Shown here: positions 1 to 49,065 of the stretch, one piece after another
How the letters are laid out: every line of letters starts with the position of its first letter
How positions within the stretch are numbered: the stretch's first letter is position 1
NCBI GenBank assembly: GCA_024529925.1
Contig: JAFEUB010000314.1
Span: 529,001 to 593,000 of the forward strand
From: Ophthalmolycus amberensis
Lineage: Eukaryota; Chordata; Actinopteri; Perciformes; Zoarcidae
Reading direction: 5' to 3'
DNA length: 64,000 nucleotides
The notes under the pieces: model-generated
Database searches by the model: none
The model's input: the letters and a program-made list of their open reading frames with translations, nothing else
What the model was told of the DNA's origin: nothing
Translations under genes and position numbers: made by a program

Positions 1-784
1 TCGCCTTTTCTTTTCTTGCTCTACCCCATGATTAGATTGGGACAAGGTGTCCCTACCCCATCCTGTTTACAGTGCACACACACATACACACACACACACA
101 CACACATCATTCACTCTCACACACACAAGGTTAACTTGGGTTAACTCAGCAAATCTGACACTCTGAACATGGAGCCTATCAGAAAATTGAGTTCTGTCGC
201 AGGAATGTGCTGGAATCCAGTTTCCTTCTTCCCCTTCTTTCTTTCTCGAGCCTTCTCATTCGTTCTCCTGTTTCCTTTCTGCTCGTTCAGCACATTTCTC
301 TGTTGCGTCGATATCGATGCCAGTATCAGAAGTGCCTTGGCGAGCGAGCGAGCGAGTCTCTGCACCGGACGGAGGCTGCAATGAGTTTACATGATGATAT
401 GTTCAAGCTCCATTCAGTAAAAATGAGTACTGGGCGAAGGTCAATTATATCATGATGTGTTCAAATGTTATCGTGTCAAAAATACATTTGGTGAGAAACT
501 TGAATAAATACAGTTGTTTGAAGGAGATGTTCTCACAGCAATATAAAGTAGATCTTAAAGAGGGAATTATGACCTGTATGAAAGCCGATATGCAAATTCA
601 GGAATCTATATTGGACCCTCTCTATTTCTTTGTGGCTGCTATATACCTTGTCTGACATGTTCAATATTTTTTTCCACTCCCCTCTCTCTTCACTGATTCC
701 TCCCGCTTTCTTTCTTTCCTTCCTTTTCAAGCACTGCACCTGCCCGGTGGCATTTTAGCTCAACACTCACACCATCCTCTACTC

Positions 785-830
<46 letters not shown>

Positions 831-3800
831 CCTGCCATTCTGCAATGCAGCTCGACTGTGACTCAGGGTGCCTTCAGATACACTCATAGAATGCGTCATG
901 CAGGAAGCAAAAGGTGCCTGTTTTCATAAGAGTGTGTGTGTGTGTGTGTGTGTCAGTGGGTTTCAGCGTTCATGTTTAGGGAAAACTAAACCTGTGAGTT
1001 TATACGTGGGTGGATGTGTTTGGGCAAACCTTTTGTGTTTAGCAGGAGGGCATTTGTATGGGCCTGTGTGTGTGTGTGTGTATGTGTGTGTGTGTTGAAT
1101 AGATTTTTCTGTTTAGGCTGTGCTGCAGACCCCTCAGGAACCTCCGACATGTTTACAGTTCATACTCTATAAATGGCGCGAGAGCACGGGCTCGCCTGTC
1201 TGAAGCCAACAGGAGGGTGAAATATGTGTGCGTGTGTTGAGTGAAGCTGAGTGCCTACCTCTCCGGTCCAAGTATTGCCTGATAACCCCGAGTGACCTGG
1301 GTAATGAGAAGTGGAACAGTGGCTTCCCAGCAGGCCTCTGGGCTAAAGCTCCTCCGCCGTTCAGTCTGCTTTCTCAAGTTCCCCTCCGGTGGTATGCACC
1401 GCCAGCCGAACACACCAAGAGATAAAGCTTTACATCTCAATTTACTGCAGGTTTAAGGCTATGAGCTGCCAGTGCTAAGAGGTAGACGTAGCCTGCATGG
1501 AAAAGGGAGGATGTGGTCGGAAAGATGCAGGGAAGGGAGGGAAACTGTGGAGCCAAAAGTTGAATGTGGGAACAAAAACAAAGATGATCTGATACGGGCA
1601 AGTCAGGTCAGCAGGTCAGAGTTATTCAGACGGCAAAATTGATCTCATCTTGCTCTCATGTTCACTGTCAATATTGCGGGAGAGAGTTGTGTCTTTCATG
1701 GTAGTTTGGGCAAAGTGCACTTTTAAAGGGGCATTCCACCGATTCTACACATTGCGGCACAGCCCGTGCAAACGGTTTCATGTTTTCTGTGGATCTGAAG
1801 GCTTCTGAAGTCTGAGGAAATAACACTGCTGATGTCAGAGCGATGTCGTCAGCTAACAGGGTTTGGGCTCGGAGACCTCACCATTTTAATGGAAAGCCTG
1901 CGAAAAAACTGGGGGATTTTTTTTTTACAGATTTAGCAGGCAGTGAGGGTCTGAGAAAAATGCTGTAAAAGTTGCACCATGGGAAACGTAGGATCCGGTG
2001 TTTTTGGAGCACAACCCACATCAGGGAAGTCGGAAAAATCTGTCTGTTGCAAGTCACCCAACTTAAAAAGTCCAATATTACATTTCTGGAGTGCTTCTTT
2101 AATTTGCACAAGGTGGTGTAACTAATGAGAAACGTGCAAAGGAAGTTGATGTTTTTCCAGCTGAAATTATAACAATACAAATCCACTTAGCCTCTTTGTT
2201 TCCTGCCTATTTTTTCCATTCGTTAATTGGTTGACGTTTTGCTTTCAAGTGGGAGCCAGAAAGAAAAACAAATCCCTGATTTAGCCCATTTGGACAAATG
2301 AAAGTCTTAATTTGTCGCTAATGTGACATTAGTCGGATTTATTTAGTCTTGTTAACCGTTAAGTTGGGCGACATCATTCTCGGTGCGTTCGTGCCTTGTG
2401 ATCCTGCGTTGTTTATTTTTTAATGGTCACACAGTTGTCTGACAGCAGAACAGAGAGAATAACTAAGCCGGTTTGAGTGCTGCGACTCCCGAGCGTTCAT
2501 GTGGATTTGTTGGAAACGGAAGCGGCGCGTGAGTCCGCGGGAACAGAACATTACAGGCATTTGCTTCCTCCCACTTAAACATCAAAGTGTCACTTAACAT
2601 TCTGTGTGGGGGAATAAAAAAAACCCAGCAAATCTCCTCCTCCTTTTCATCTTTCACTTCTGTAAACACTTCCCTTCTTTCTGCCGGTGGTGACATTTAT
2701 CTTAACCTGAGATAAAGTCGTGATGGGTGTGCAGAGATGAGGACTACTTGATGAATCCCCAGTCTTAGCCGTGCGTGCGTGCGTGAGTGAAGCGTTGAAG
2801 TCATCGCAGGCCTCAGGGGGCTCAGTTGATAACTCATAGTATTTGGCCTTATCAGCAAGCGATGGCCCTGCGCGGTGAAGGGAATGACAGACTCTGAGTC
2901 ATTTCTTGAGTTTATGCCCCTCTGACTGCTGTGTTTCGTGTTCTCTGCTCGACCTCTGAAAGCTGTGCGGCCACAGCGAAGCACGCCAGCCGCCATACTG
3001 CAAAAAAAACAACAAAAAACAGGGTTTTGACCAATTTGCCGATGTGCAGAATTCATTTCAATATATTCCTCAAAACCTGCTGCAGCTTTCACCCCAACAA
3101 AGTCCTTTTAAGATCATTAAGACCATCAAAGCTGTCGACTAAACTGAAAGCCACGGTGAAATGATGATGATGGTGATAAACCATGTTCAAAGCGTATTTT
3201 TTGTTGCATTATCGGTTCAGGCTGCAGGTTTCCCCACAGATAGCAGGTGTCAAATCGTCCAGTTCGGCCATAAACAAACAGGCTGCACATCATTCATATC
3301 GGACGCGGATGACGGACATCAAAACAGCTAATGAGCAAACGAATTAACTGTACATACCTGAGATCTGGCAGCTCGGTTCAGTTGTCTGCCCGTGTCTTCC
3401 TCTATGGACACGCTTCAGTTCTCATTTCCAAATACAAGGGCTGAAAAACACCAAGATGAGTTCTGCCAGGAAGAAAAAAAGTTTTCGTTGTTTACGATGT
3501 TTCCCTGTCATTTCCCATGCACACACTCAACACCAGTGTGTTCATTGCGAGACTTTTTGTTGACTTTTCTTCATATTTGTTTTCAGTATGTTTTTGTTTT
3601 GAATTCTATCTCGTCTCAAGTAGACGCGAGGCTCTTGTGTGGATGGAAATATTGCTCCCGTTCCTCCGCTTGTTAGCGCCTGTAGTTTGCTTTTGCATAC
3701 ATTTGACTACTTCAGAGATATTTATGTATTATCTGTGACTTAACCTATACTTAACTGAAGGTAATGTCTGCTGGGCAGGAATGTTGTGGAGTTCTCTTCG

Positions 3801-4125
3801 GCTTCGGATTGGGCCTTATTTTCCCCATGTGGATCGTCAGCTGCTGGTTATATTTCCTCAGTTTTTCTCCACCACTTCGCGGGGCCAGCCGGGGATTGCG
3901 TGCCATTGTGTGGTCCAACTTTATTTGTGCAGTTGATTGCGCTGCAGTTCCTCTGTAAAGCCACCTGTTCCCAGTGAAGGAGAAGAAAGAAGGAGGATAA
4001 ATAAGAGCGTTGAAGGAGCCATCTGTTGCTCGTTCAGCAGCAAGGACAGGTGTGTCTGAGCTGGTTTCTACTGCAGGAAGCAAAAGGCTGTAATTCATCT
4101 TTCTCTTCCTCGTTCCTTCTTCCAG
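1..4125 (+). other. efnb3 intron 1 (3' part)
   Basis: This stretch ends at the exon 2 acceptor. I see no exon in it. It holds CA/TG arrays (74-106, 791-826 and others) and a MITE-like element at 1723-2104. The frames through it do not resemble known proteins. If the gene starts upstream, any first-intron regulatory elements could lie here, but nothing in the bases identifies one with confidence. Confidence 0.75.
1723..2104. mobile_element. MITE-like DNA element
   Basis: The ends are imperfect inverted repeats: TTAAAGGGGCATTCCA at the left, and a right end (2086-2104) whose reverse complement is TTAAAGAAGCACTCCA. The interior includes the segment ending CCATTTTAATGGAAAGCCTG, which I recognise as resembling a common dispersed teleost repeat. 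There is no coding capacity. The family name is not known to me with certainty. The ends suggest a TTAA-type target, but the duplication is not separable from the terminal TTAA. Confidence 0.6.
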
Positions 4126-39940
<35,815 letters not shown>

Positions 39941-41593
39941 GACGGCCGCTGCTCCGGCCGACTGGACACACCCACCTCCCTCTGACCATTACCAACCAAT
40001 CCCCCCCGCTCCAAATGAAGCCACAGCAAAGCTAGCCATCACAGCTCCAACCCTGAACCCCTCAATACTACCAGTATTGTCCCATTACCCCCCTACCCCC
40101 CACCCACACACACACTCACTGCCCTGTGAGCCCCGCCACAGTTGTGTTCCAAGCTGAATACCCCCCCACCCCATTCTCACACACTGGGCCACAAAGTGTG
40201 TGTTAAGGTCCGAGTCGTATTGGTACGTAGCCCTTTTTAACAAGGCCCTTCACGGATGGGCAAGAGCCTCTGAGAGCCCCCTTTCTTGTTAACTCAAAGC
40301 AAAACGAGACCCACCCGTGCAGAATTGAAGAGCCGTCCCCGTAACGCCAGCGTGTGTTCGTGTGTGTGTGGCGACACACTTTGTCTCTAGGAGGATGGGC
40401 CTGGCGTTGGGACTTGCGATGTTTTACAACAGAAAAAAAAAAATAGAGAATTAAACGGACTTCAACAAAAGAAAAGCTACACCCTTGATCCCACTTAGCG
40501 CCGGAGAACTCTGATTCCCAGAGGCCATACCTGCCTAGCCCACCGACCCCACCCCTCAGAGCTCCATCAGCCAACCAGAGACCGGCCCCCTTCCACTAAC
40601 TCACCAATAGGATTCTAGTTTGTTTGTGATTGTTTCTCCTGAGAAAAATAGGGGGCCTCGGACTCACCCAATCAGCAAGCCCGGACGGCGGTCACATGAC
40701 CCCCGGCCCAGGCCTGAGCCTGAGGAGGTCTGACCAATCGGTGACACTTAGAATCTTGTATATTTTAATAATGTATGTGTGTGTGTGACATGTGCGAGTG
40801 TGCATACACATTGGATAATGATTACGGCGCTGCTGCTCCACATTAGACGTGTGTGTGCGGTTCGTGTGCTTCAGTACAGCGACTTTTGCATATGAGTTTG
40901 CATATGCGCGCGTGGGGTTCAGTTTGTGTGTGCGTGTACGCTTTGTGTGTGAGTGAGTGTGCGTACGCGTGCGTTCTTTAGACTCGTCTTAAATACCAAA
41001 ACACAAAATAGTGAGCGAATATCAAAAAAGTGAGATTTTTTATCGCTATCGACACTTATAGATTATATATATATGAATATCCAGTAAATCATTTCTAGAT
41101 GTTTTCTGTTGTTTATTATTTTTACCCGCTCTGTTAAACTACACTTCTGTTGCTAGACATTTTTTATCTGCTGTTTTTGTTTTTCACAATTTAGAACGAC
41201 CTTGTTTCCTTCCTTTTCCCTTTTGCATTGTATATTAATTGTATCCCTTTCTTTTTTATTCTCCCGGCGAACAGAGGTTGTGTCTCTCTTCCCTCTCCCA
41301 TTCACTCCCTCCCCCCTTTCTCCCCCCCCCCCCCCCCCCTAGGGTCTCTGAACTCTGTGTATATTTTTATAGCTCCTTGTACTATGCTGTAGTTTTGAAG
41401 TTTAGACCTCGTTTGTGGAAGTGTTGAGGTAGAACCATCTATGAAAGTTTTTTTTTTTTTGGTTCAAACGCTTTTTTGAAACGCAGAAGTGAAAAGAAGT
41501 GAGGGGCGGGGGGGTTGATGGTGGGGAAGTGGCGGGGGAAGGGGGGGTGAGAGAGGATGAAATGAAAAAGAAGAATAAAGGGAAAAGAACAGG

Positions 41594-41633
<40 letters not shown>

Positions 41634-43834
41634 TGCTGTCTGGGGAGGAGGAATAAAGCAGCGTTTGAATGCAGAACTTTAAAAAAAAAAAAAAGAAAGG
41701 GAGGGAGGGAGACAAGGGAAGAAAAGACTGTGAAGGAATTGCACACTAAAGAAAAAGAAGCTGATGGTAGCGGCAGGAGTGAGAGATGAAGGATCCCAAG
41801 GAAAGAAGGACGGAGGGAGCAAATGACAAGAGTGGCTGGCAGAGGAGAGAAACATTTTCTTTGAACGGAGTGGTTTTCGAGCCGACGGACCGACAGCTGA
41901 AACAGATTTTGGAGGAGTTTGAACTTTAACCATGGAAAGGACAGATCTCATCACACACACTCTCTCACTCACACACACACACACACACACATCTCACACT
42001 TAACGTCAACGTGAGGTGGCACATTTTGGATTTGCCCCTCATTTCCGTCAACGTTTGTGTTGAAATGCATCACCCACCCTCTGTTTATTACAAAGGCACA
42101 CACAGTGCACTGCTAGCCACAGACACACAGAAGAGAACTCCCCCCCCCCCCCCTCCAGCAGTCACCACACTCTTTTTGGCACACACACGCACACACCATC
42201 CCACACAGATTTCACACCTTTTAATGACTGTCACAGATGCCTACTGATTGCATTGAACGGCATACATTCTCTCTCTCTCTCGCCACCGCTTGCTTTCTCA
42301 CACACGCGATCACCCACACTCGACAGAAACGCTGATTGCTTTCATATGACTCTGTTCCTGTGATCGAGACTGACCTGATGGACACGGGAGGGATGAAAAG
42401 AGCGTTTGTGTGCGGCGTGTTTTCTCCCCTCTTTCACACGCCCTCATGCACACACACACACACACACACAAACACGCCAGTGCCCAGCACCTCAACCTTG
42501 AGGGCAATAACACAAAGCTGTGTTCAGAGGTGCAATGTGTTCACATGTGCATACTATAAAAACAAAAAAAAGGTTTAAAAAAAAAAAAAAAAAAAGCAGT
42601 TTTGTGTTGCTCAAACATGTTTATGGCTTTTGTGTAAAATGGGTGGCAGTGGAAAGGCTCAAGCTTTTTATTTCTTCACAGACACACATAAGGCCTCCAG
42701 TGACGGCGCCATGTTTTCTGTGTGAAGCCAGTGTTAAAATCTGGACCTGACGACATTTCTCAACTGTGTTTTGTATCAGTATCTAACATTGTATAAGGAT
42801 CTTTCATACTTAAGTGTCACATTTGTCTGAAGTGGATTTGGTTAACACACGATGGATGACGTTCAGATATGTTTCTATACCATGAATGAGTTTGGATTGT
42901 ATTTGACTGTATCTAAATTGATTTCAAAGATGAAACGAAGGGGGGGAAACTCCTCTACTTCTTTTTGTACAACTGCCAACTTGTGTTTTTTTTTTTTTCT
43001 TTCTTTTATGTATGCTGTTAAAGTCTATGTCTATTTAAACATGCTCAGAGTACCTAAAATATCCTCCAAGCCAAATGAAGTGTCTGTTCCTCTCTCTCTT
43101 CAACAACTTCTGCAACTCTTTGGGAGCACTCCGATCCAAAATGACAGTATTTAGTAAAAAAATGGCTGCTGCCTTGCGAGGGGGGGGAAACAAAACGTCT
43201 CGGACTTTACGGCGTCATATTCCGACGAAGAAGCCACTGCCCTGTTTTCAGCCCATTACACCCCCCCCCCCCCCTCTCAGCAGAATGTCAAGTATCTCTT
43301 GGACTCAAAATCTTCGTTTTTTTCTTCTGCTATTGTTTGATTTCCACGTCGATGTTATTTCAAAGTCGTGTCTCTGGCTCTCACTGTTTGTGTTTGACTG
43401 GTCGACTCAACGCGTTGGCTTTTCTAAAGACCGCGGACACACGGCCACTGCTTGTCATGTTGAAAAGAGAAAGAAGAAAGCGCTGTTTCTATTGGGAGAG
43501 AGAAAAAAAATAACCAAGCAGCCACCGCCTAGCTCCCTCACCTCTCCGTCGGTGAATGTGTGTGTGTGTGTGTTCGTTCATGTGTGTGAGTGTGTTTCTT
43601 TGTGCCAATAGACAGCAAGCGGAGGCAGCGGAGAGAGGTGGCTCTCGTATGTAACGTGTTGAGACTTTGTATTTGGGACACCTCTGTCTGAGAAGGTTTT
43701 TTTTGTGTCCTCTCCTCTTCTTCTCTCCTCCTTACCCACTTGTCTACTCATCGTGGCGACCCCTCCCTCCCTCCCAAACACACCTCGAAAGAGAGGAAAA
43801 AACTAGTACATTCCTGGTTTGGAAAAAAAAGTTG

Positions 43835-43840
43835 AATAAA
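43835..43840 (+). terminator. candidate polyadenylation signal AATAAA
   Basis: A perfect hexamer lies in GTTGAATAAAAAAAAC, followed within 30 bp by T/G-containing sequence. It would give a 3' UTR of about 3.9 kb. Confidence 0.4.
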
Positions 43841-44566
43841 AAAAACAAACAAAAATGTTTAAGCACCACTCTTTTGGTCCTGTTGAGTCATTCATTACTG
43901 TGTGAGAGACTGCTGAGGTCTTTTGTTCTGCTACTGTGTGCGTGTGTGTGTTCCTGAGGCCCACTAGTAACCCTGCCTTTAATAGAAGGTCTCGCCCCTT
44001 ATCTCTGCTTTGGGCTTGTCTCAGCAGGGGCTCATTCACTGCCTCTGCTAATAAAACACACACACACACATACACACACACACACTCTAGGTCTCCCACT
44101 GGCGTTATCAACAAGTTATCAAACCCGGCTTCGTTAGTGCTGAGTGTTGCTTGGCAACGTATTGACAGAGCTGATTTCATTCTGTCTCCCTCTCTAACTC
44201 CCCTCTTCCTCCTCCGTTTCCCCCTCTCGCTCTCTCTCTCGCTTTGTGGCACGTTTCTATGGTAACTGTTGTCGTCTTTTGCCCCCTTTCCAACATTCGT
44301 TTCATCCGGTTGTGTGTGTGTGTGTTTTTTAAGGCCCTTCCAGAGCATGGCGTGCCATCAGGGTGGCCTATAGGGTGAAATGACCAGGCAGCTGCCTTTA
44401 CCCTTTGATCTGTGATGTGTGAGAGTAGATCACATGCCACACACGCACATCCACTGACCCCGAACTACACCAACACCAACACATGTCTGTATGTAATCTC
44501 ATGCAGCGCCACACTATTTGATCCTGGTCGACACTTGCCTCTGCCATTGTAACTGAGGCCAAGTAC

Positions 44567-44572
44567 AATAAA
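44567..44572 (+). terminator. candidate distal polyadenylation signal AATAAA
   Basis: A perfect hexamer in AGTACAATAAACATCTGTTT is followed by a CACC-rich, non-repetitive sequence. It would give a 3' UTR of about 4.6 kb, the longest likely form. Confidence 0.4.
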
Positions 44573-45572
44573 CATCTGTTTCACCAGCAACCTGCTGCTA
44601 ATCTTCCAAACACCTTTCGTCAGTGTCACTACTGACTTCTGCAGCCGTTCTCCTCTTCCCTTTTTAAATACACAGCAGGTTTGTTTTAACTACTATCTCA
44701 TAAACCATAATCATAACCTGCTTGTGAACGAAACCGGTTATTTACAATGACTAGGGTTTGGATTTCAGCAGTAGTTTCTAATTAGAGCTGGAGCTAAACC
44801 ATTTCCTGTCATTCCCCACAGTGTCTGTAGGCTTGTTTTTCCCCAGCAGACATTTTGACTTGTCAGAGCAGGGAAAAAGCACAGGTGTTACTAATGACAT
44901 TAACGATGGCTCTGTTCGAGTAAAGTGTCCCAGTGAGCCGTGACAGTGAGCCAGCATGAACAGCAGCAGGACCCTGGAACTGAAGCAGGTAAATGCAATT
45001 CCAAAGTGTATTACTCATACCTGTGTTTTCCCACTGTTGCAAATGTCAAAAGGCCTATTTATATAACACTATGACATCATTGCACACTGAAAACATTAAA
45101 GCTCCGACACACCGAATGCACACTCACATAGGTGCCTTCAATTAGCCTGATTGGAGCTCTGTGGTCATGAACAAACTTAACTCTCCTGTTAGTCCTATTG
45201 TTAATAAAGAGAACAAACACCCTTTACCGTGTATATTCAGACATGCGGTTTGTTGACCTCACATAAAAGCCTGCATAGCTCCACCCATCTGCAGCCTGAC
45301 CGTAGGTCTAATCAACAACAGCCACTGGAAACAACTGTGTGACCGTGCCTAGCGCTTGAGGATGCTGTTTCCCACTGTTTTTAGACACGATCAGATTGAA
45401 ATAACTGACATTGAAACTGAAATGACTGAGACTTCGTTCATCCTTCGTTCCGGTTTATATCTTTTAGATGAGCATAGCTGCCGCTTTCGGTGACCAGAAA
45501 GTGGTCTCATTCTCCCAAAGTGATGCAAAAGGGTACTACATGAGTGAAACCCACCGGGAGCGTATCTATGTC

Positions 45573-45900
45573 CCCAGGGTCCTATGTTCCACCCTTTAAT
45601 CTCCTTTTAGGATGACACATTAACGAGACCTTTCGAAGGTTTTTATGTTCTCAGCAGTGTATGTTTCTCTACGTCAAATGCTGACATCACCCACCAACAG
45701 CTTATAGCCTGTTATAATACTACTTAAACTAGAAGTTTTTATTACTTAAGACATTGATATCTCCATAGTTGCCAAACTGATTTCAACTATTAAAATACAT
45801 TCGAAACCACCATCTCTCTTAATTTGTTTGCAATTTGAAACGTAAATACAGCCCTTACCGATCTCTTACAATGCTCATATCAACAACATAGGACCCTGGG
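45573..45900. repeat. 16-bp perfect inverted repeat pair
   Basis: CCCAGGGTCCTATGTT (45573-45588) is mirrored exactly by AACATAGGACCCTGGG (45885-45900). AACATAGG recurs directly after the right arm at 45901-45908. The 300-bp interior has no coding content. It may be a non-autonomous DNA element; arm length exceeds chance for this spacing. Confidence 0.6.
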
Positions 45901-45989
45901 AACATAGGAATGACCCCAACCCAGCCAGGCCAGCAAAACAAAGTCATCTACGTTTCTGCTCCTAAATAGCAAGTGTATAATTTATCATT

Positions 45990-46137
45990 TAAAGGGACAG
46001 TTCACCCCAAAATCAAAAATTCATGTGTTCTTTCTCTTACTTGTTTTAGTGTGAGTTGGCCAGTGTTGGAGATATCAGCCGTAGCGATGGCATTCGGCTT
46101 GTGGCGCTACAAGCTTTTGGGTGAACTGTCCCTTTAA
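45990..46137. mobile_element. short MITE with AAAGGGACAGTTCACCC ends
   Basis: The left end TTAAAGGGACAGTTCACCCC and the right end GGGTGAACTGTCCCTTTAA are inverted repeats of at least 17 bp. The interior phrase GTGTTGGAGATATCAGCCGTAG resembles a very common fish MITE. The element is about 148 bp, so it is an internally deleted copy with no transposase. Confidence 0.8.
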
Positions 46138-46639
46138 GGCGTATAGAGTTCGTAGTAATCATTTCTGACTTATTTTTATTCCATGATATTGTCATAGCCT
46201 GCCTATAAACAGAAAGAAATGCCAGTGGGTTAGTAGTTGATTAGTTTTACCTGAAGAGTACCTGGATGTTATTACTAATCTGCAAAAGCCCACCATCCCG
46301 GGATAGCGATAGCAAATGGGTTACAGTAAAGAAGCTAGTAGCTGCCAATCACTAACTCTAATACCAAACTGGTATAGTGATAATGTTCCATGAATGTTTC
46401 ACCACTGTCGCTAATCCATGGAAACCAGCAGCAATATTCCCTTCAAAGAGGAACTAATGCTAATCTAATGGCTGTTAAGCCGTGATGAGTTTGCTTGCTT
46501 CTTTGCAGCCGGGTTTAAAGGAGGCCTGTTTAGACTATCGGGACTGCTGCGGCCCCCTTATCATTACATGCTCATCATCACTCCTGCTAATCTGTTCTGC
46601 TCAATGCACACACAGATGAATATTAATGCCACCGAGGAT

Positions 46640-46870
46640 GATAGCCGCGTGTGTGCGCGCGTCGCATGAACGCACGCAGACAGATGCAGATATAGGCGGC
46701 AAAAAGTTGGGAGAGACACGCGCGGCGGCACACAAAGACGAAACACGCGCAACCTAGCGTGCCCGCCGCGCTTTGCCGAGTGAGACGGCTGAGCCTCCTC
46801 TTCGACTCCGCGGAGGAAGGAAAGCTGGATGCGTCGCACGCGCAGGAACGCACACGCGCGCCGCTTCCTT
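46640..46870. promoter_or_regulatory. CpG-rich patch
   Basis: CpG dinucleotides are far denser here than in neighbouring intergenic DNA (GCGCGCGTCGCATG, ACGCGCGGCGGC, CCGCCGCGC). The patch is bordered on the left by repeat-poor sequence (46480-46620). It could be an unmethylated promoter or enhancer, or a CpG-bearing decayed repeat. No exon or start site is recognised beside it. Confidence 0.3.
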
Positions 46871-48984
46871 CTCTGATACTTTATCACAGCGGCGGAGGGA
46901 TGGAAAGAGAAAAGAATCGTTTTAAGTGAAATCAACAGAGAGATAATCCCCTAAATTAGATTTTGAAAAGCTTCGCCGCTGATGCGCAACTTAAAACCTA
47001 AGGATTGGCCCACTTGACTTACCAAACAACAATCCTCGAGTAAGACGCAGTTACCATGGGAATGAGCGAAGGTCAAGGATAAGAGGGGAGTGAGGGAGAA
47101 GTGTGGAGCTCTAAATCAAAGGAAGTATACCCAGGAATCTGCACAGTGAATCGGGGGTAAAGCTGCTGTGATTACAATGTCACTGTGATTAATGTAGTGC
47201 AGCGCCTTTGCACCCTGAGGAGGAGAGCCGCACAGAGTGCAGAGATGGCTCGCACCTGACGGACCTCACATGTCATGTCACAATTGGAGATGGGATAAAG
47301 GGTTAAAAAGGTCAAGCAGTTTGATTGGATGCGAAGGCCTTTGTGTGTGTGTGGCCAGACCTGGGGGCGGACAGATAGCTCTGGCAGAGGGTAATTAAAG
47401 CTCAGCAGCAGAGGAGGAATTATCAGTCGGAAATCCATGATTTTACAGCACTGATGCTGGCAGCTATTTCTCTGTGCCTCAAGATTACCCCCCTCCCTCC
47501 TCCCCCTCCATCCCCCGCCACGATTCTCTGCTCTCAGTCTAACTCAATCTTTCTTCTCTTTCACCACCTGTCTCTCACTCGTCTTTTGTCTTTTTTTTTT
47601 CTTCTGCTCTCTCTCTCTCTCTCCCCCCCTCCCCACTTCACTGAATCTTTCCCTTTCTGTACCTTTCCCTCCATCTCAGAGTGAGAAAATGTTGCAGTTA
47701 ATAACGGGCCTGATGACAAGTGCAGCTGCAAACTGTGAATGCAGAGCTGATGGAGAGAGTGAGAGAACGAGGGAGGGACGGAAAAACGGTTAGAAAATAG
47801 TTTGGTTGCACAGTGGGCGGGGGGGGGGGGCATGTTCTACAGTCTGTGTTTGGCTTGAGGATATAACAACATTAATTTCAGATGATTAACTTGTTAATAT
47901 TCCGCAGTGGACAGCGCCACAGCCCTCGTTGTTTGAGATAAGCACAAGTTCTGTAATGCCTCTGCTTGTCACGCAACCCCCCCCAATCTCCCCACTCCTT
48001 CTGCCACACACACACAGGCACGCACACACCATTATGCGTACACACATCTGGCTGCAGGAAATAAACAAAGTAGGTTGTATTCAATTAAAAAGCTTTGCCT
48101 CTAAAATTTGATCCTCAACTGCGTTAGACAGGTCTCAACATTTTTCCTGAAATGCCTTGTTGTTTTTTCCTCCCTATGCAAATAGTTTTAAAGAACAAGA
48201 CATAATATACCCTCAAGCATAATATTCTGCTAAGAGTTATGACATCACATTGACCTTTGCCCCCCTCCCTCGGACAGTGACTTGTCCAATCATAGCAACC
48301 AGGCGCTCATGCTTTGGACTTCTTCACATGTGCAAAAGGCTGTTGTAAGAGCCGTACTCTGTATATACGGTGTGTTGTCCTTTTTAAATTGCCTTTCCAA
48401 AATTACAATCACAACCGCAACGGTTCAAACAGTGAGTTAGTCTGCTCCAATTTAAGCTGCAAAACGTTAGCATGTCTGGCTAGCTCACTACCTGTTTTTC
48501 TGCAGTGGGATGAATTAATGTGTAGATTTTAAACGGTATAGCATTGAATGTAATCTGATTATAATAAAGGGGAATCTCACTTATTACACTTTTGTCCAGT
48601 TAATCTGACTGATTACACTGTGAAAGTATTTTTCCAGGCGTCACTTTCTCCAACAAGAACAATACACGACTCCAGCACAACAAAGATCTTGTACACAAGT
48701 ACATTCCACACACACACACACACACACAGGCACCCAGAGCAGATAAACAAACCCAAGCAGGCTTTACATGAACCGCATTCTCAGAGACATTCCAATCGAA
48801 CCCAGCAAAACAAACCCTACATACTGGTGAGCGGGTGTGTCACGACCGAAGTTTATTTCAAAAACAGCCTTCTTATTGTTTCATCTGCCAGTTTACCAGG
48901 AACCTCATTTATTTAAAAACTCCTCTTGGATTTCAAGCTCATTGTGAAACTGAGGGAAGAGGCTTTCTCACAAAAGAATCTGTG

Positions 48985-49065
48985 TATGTGACGTCAGGGT
49001 GGTCTGGTGGTTGAAGAATCCCACAGCTGAAGGATTGCGGGTTCTTTGTTCACAAACATGTACCC
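48985..49065 (+). mobile_element. possible tRNA-derived SINE remnant
   Basis: GGTGGTCTGGTGGTTG resembles an A box, and GGGTTCTTTGTTC about 40 bp further on resembles a degraded B box, with the spacing seen in tRNA-derived SINE heads. There is no clover-leaf gene and no body or tail that I can delimit. Confidence 0.3.

Larger units (their letters stand above)
39941..44590 (+). other. efnb3 3' UTR and downstream flank
   Basis: No coding frame with family similarity follows the stop. Canonical AATAAA signals occur at 41574-41579, 41652-41657, 43835-43840 and 44567-44572. The AT-rich, repeat-poor block at about 40980-41400 looks like genuine UTR. The first two signals lie in GA-rich sequence and are less convincing. 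The interval also has GA, CA, poly-A and poly-C tracts, and TG-rich alternating sequence at 40770-40980. The true transcript end is not decidable from sequence alone. Confidence 0.6.
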
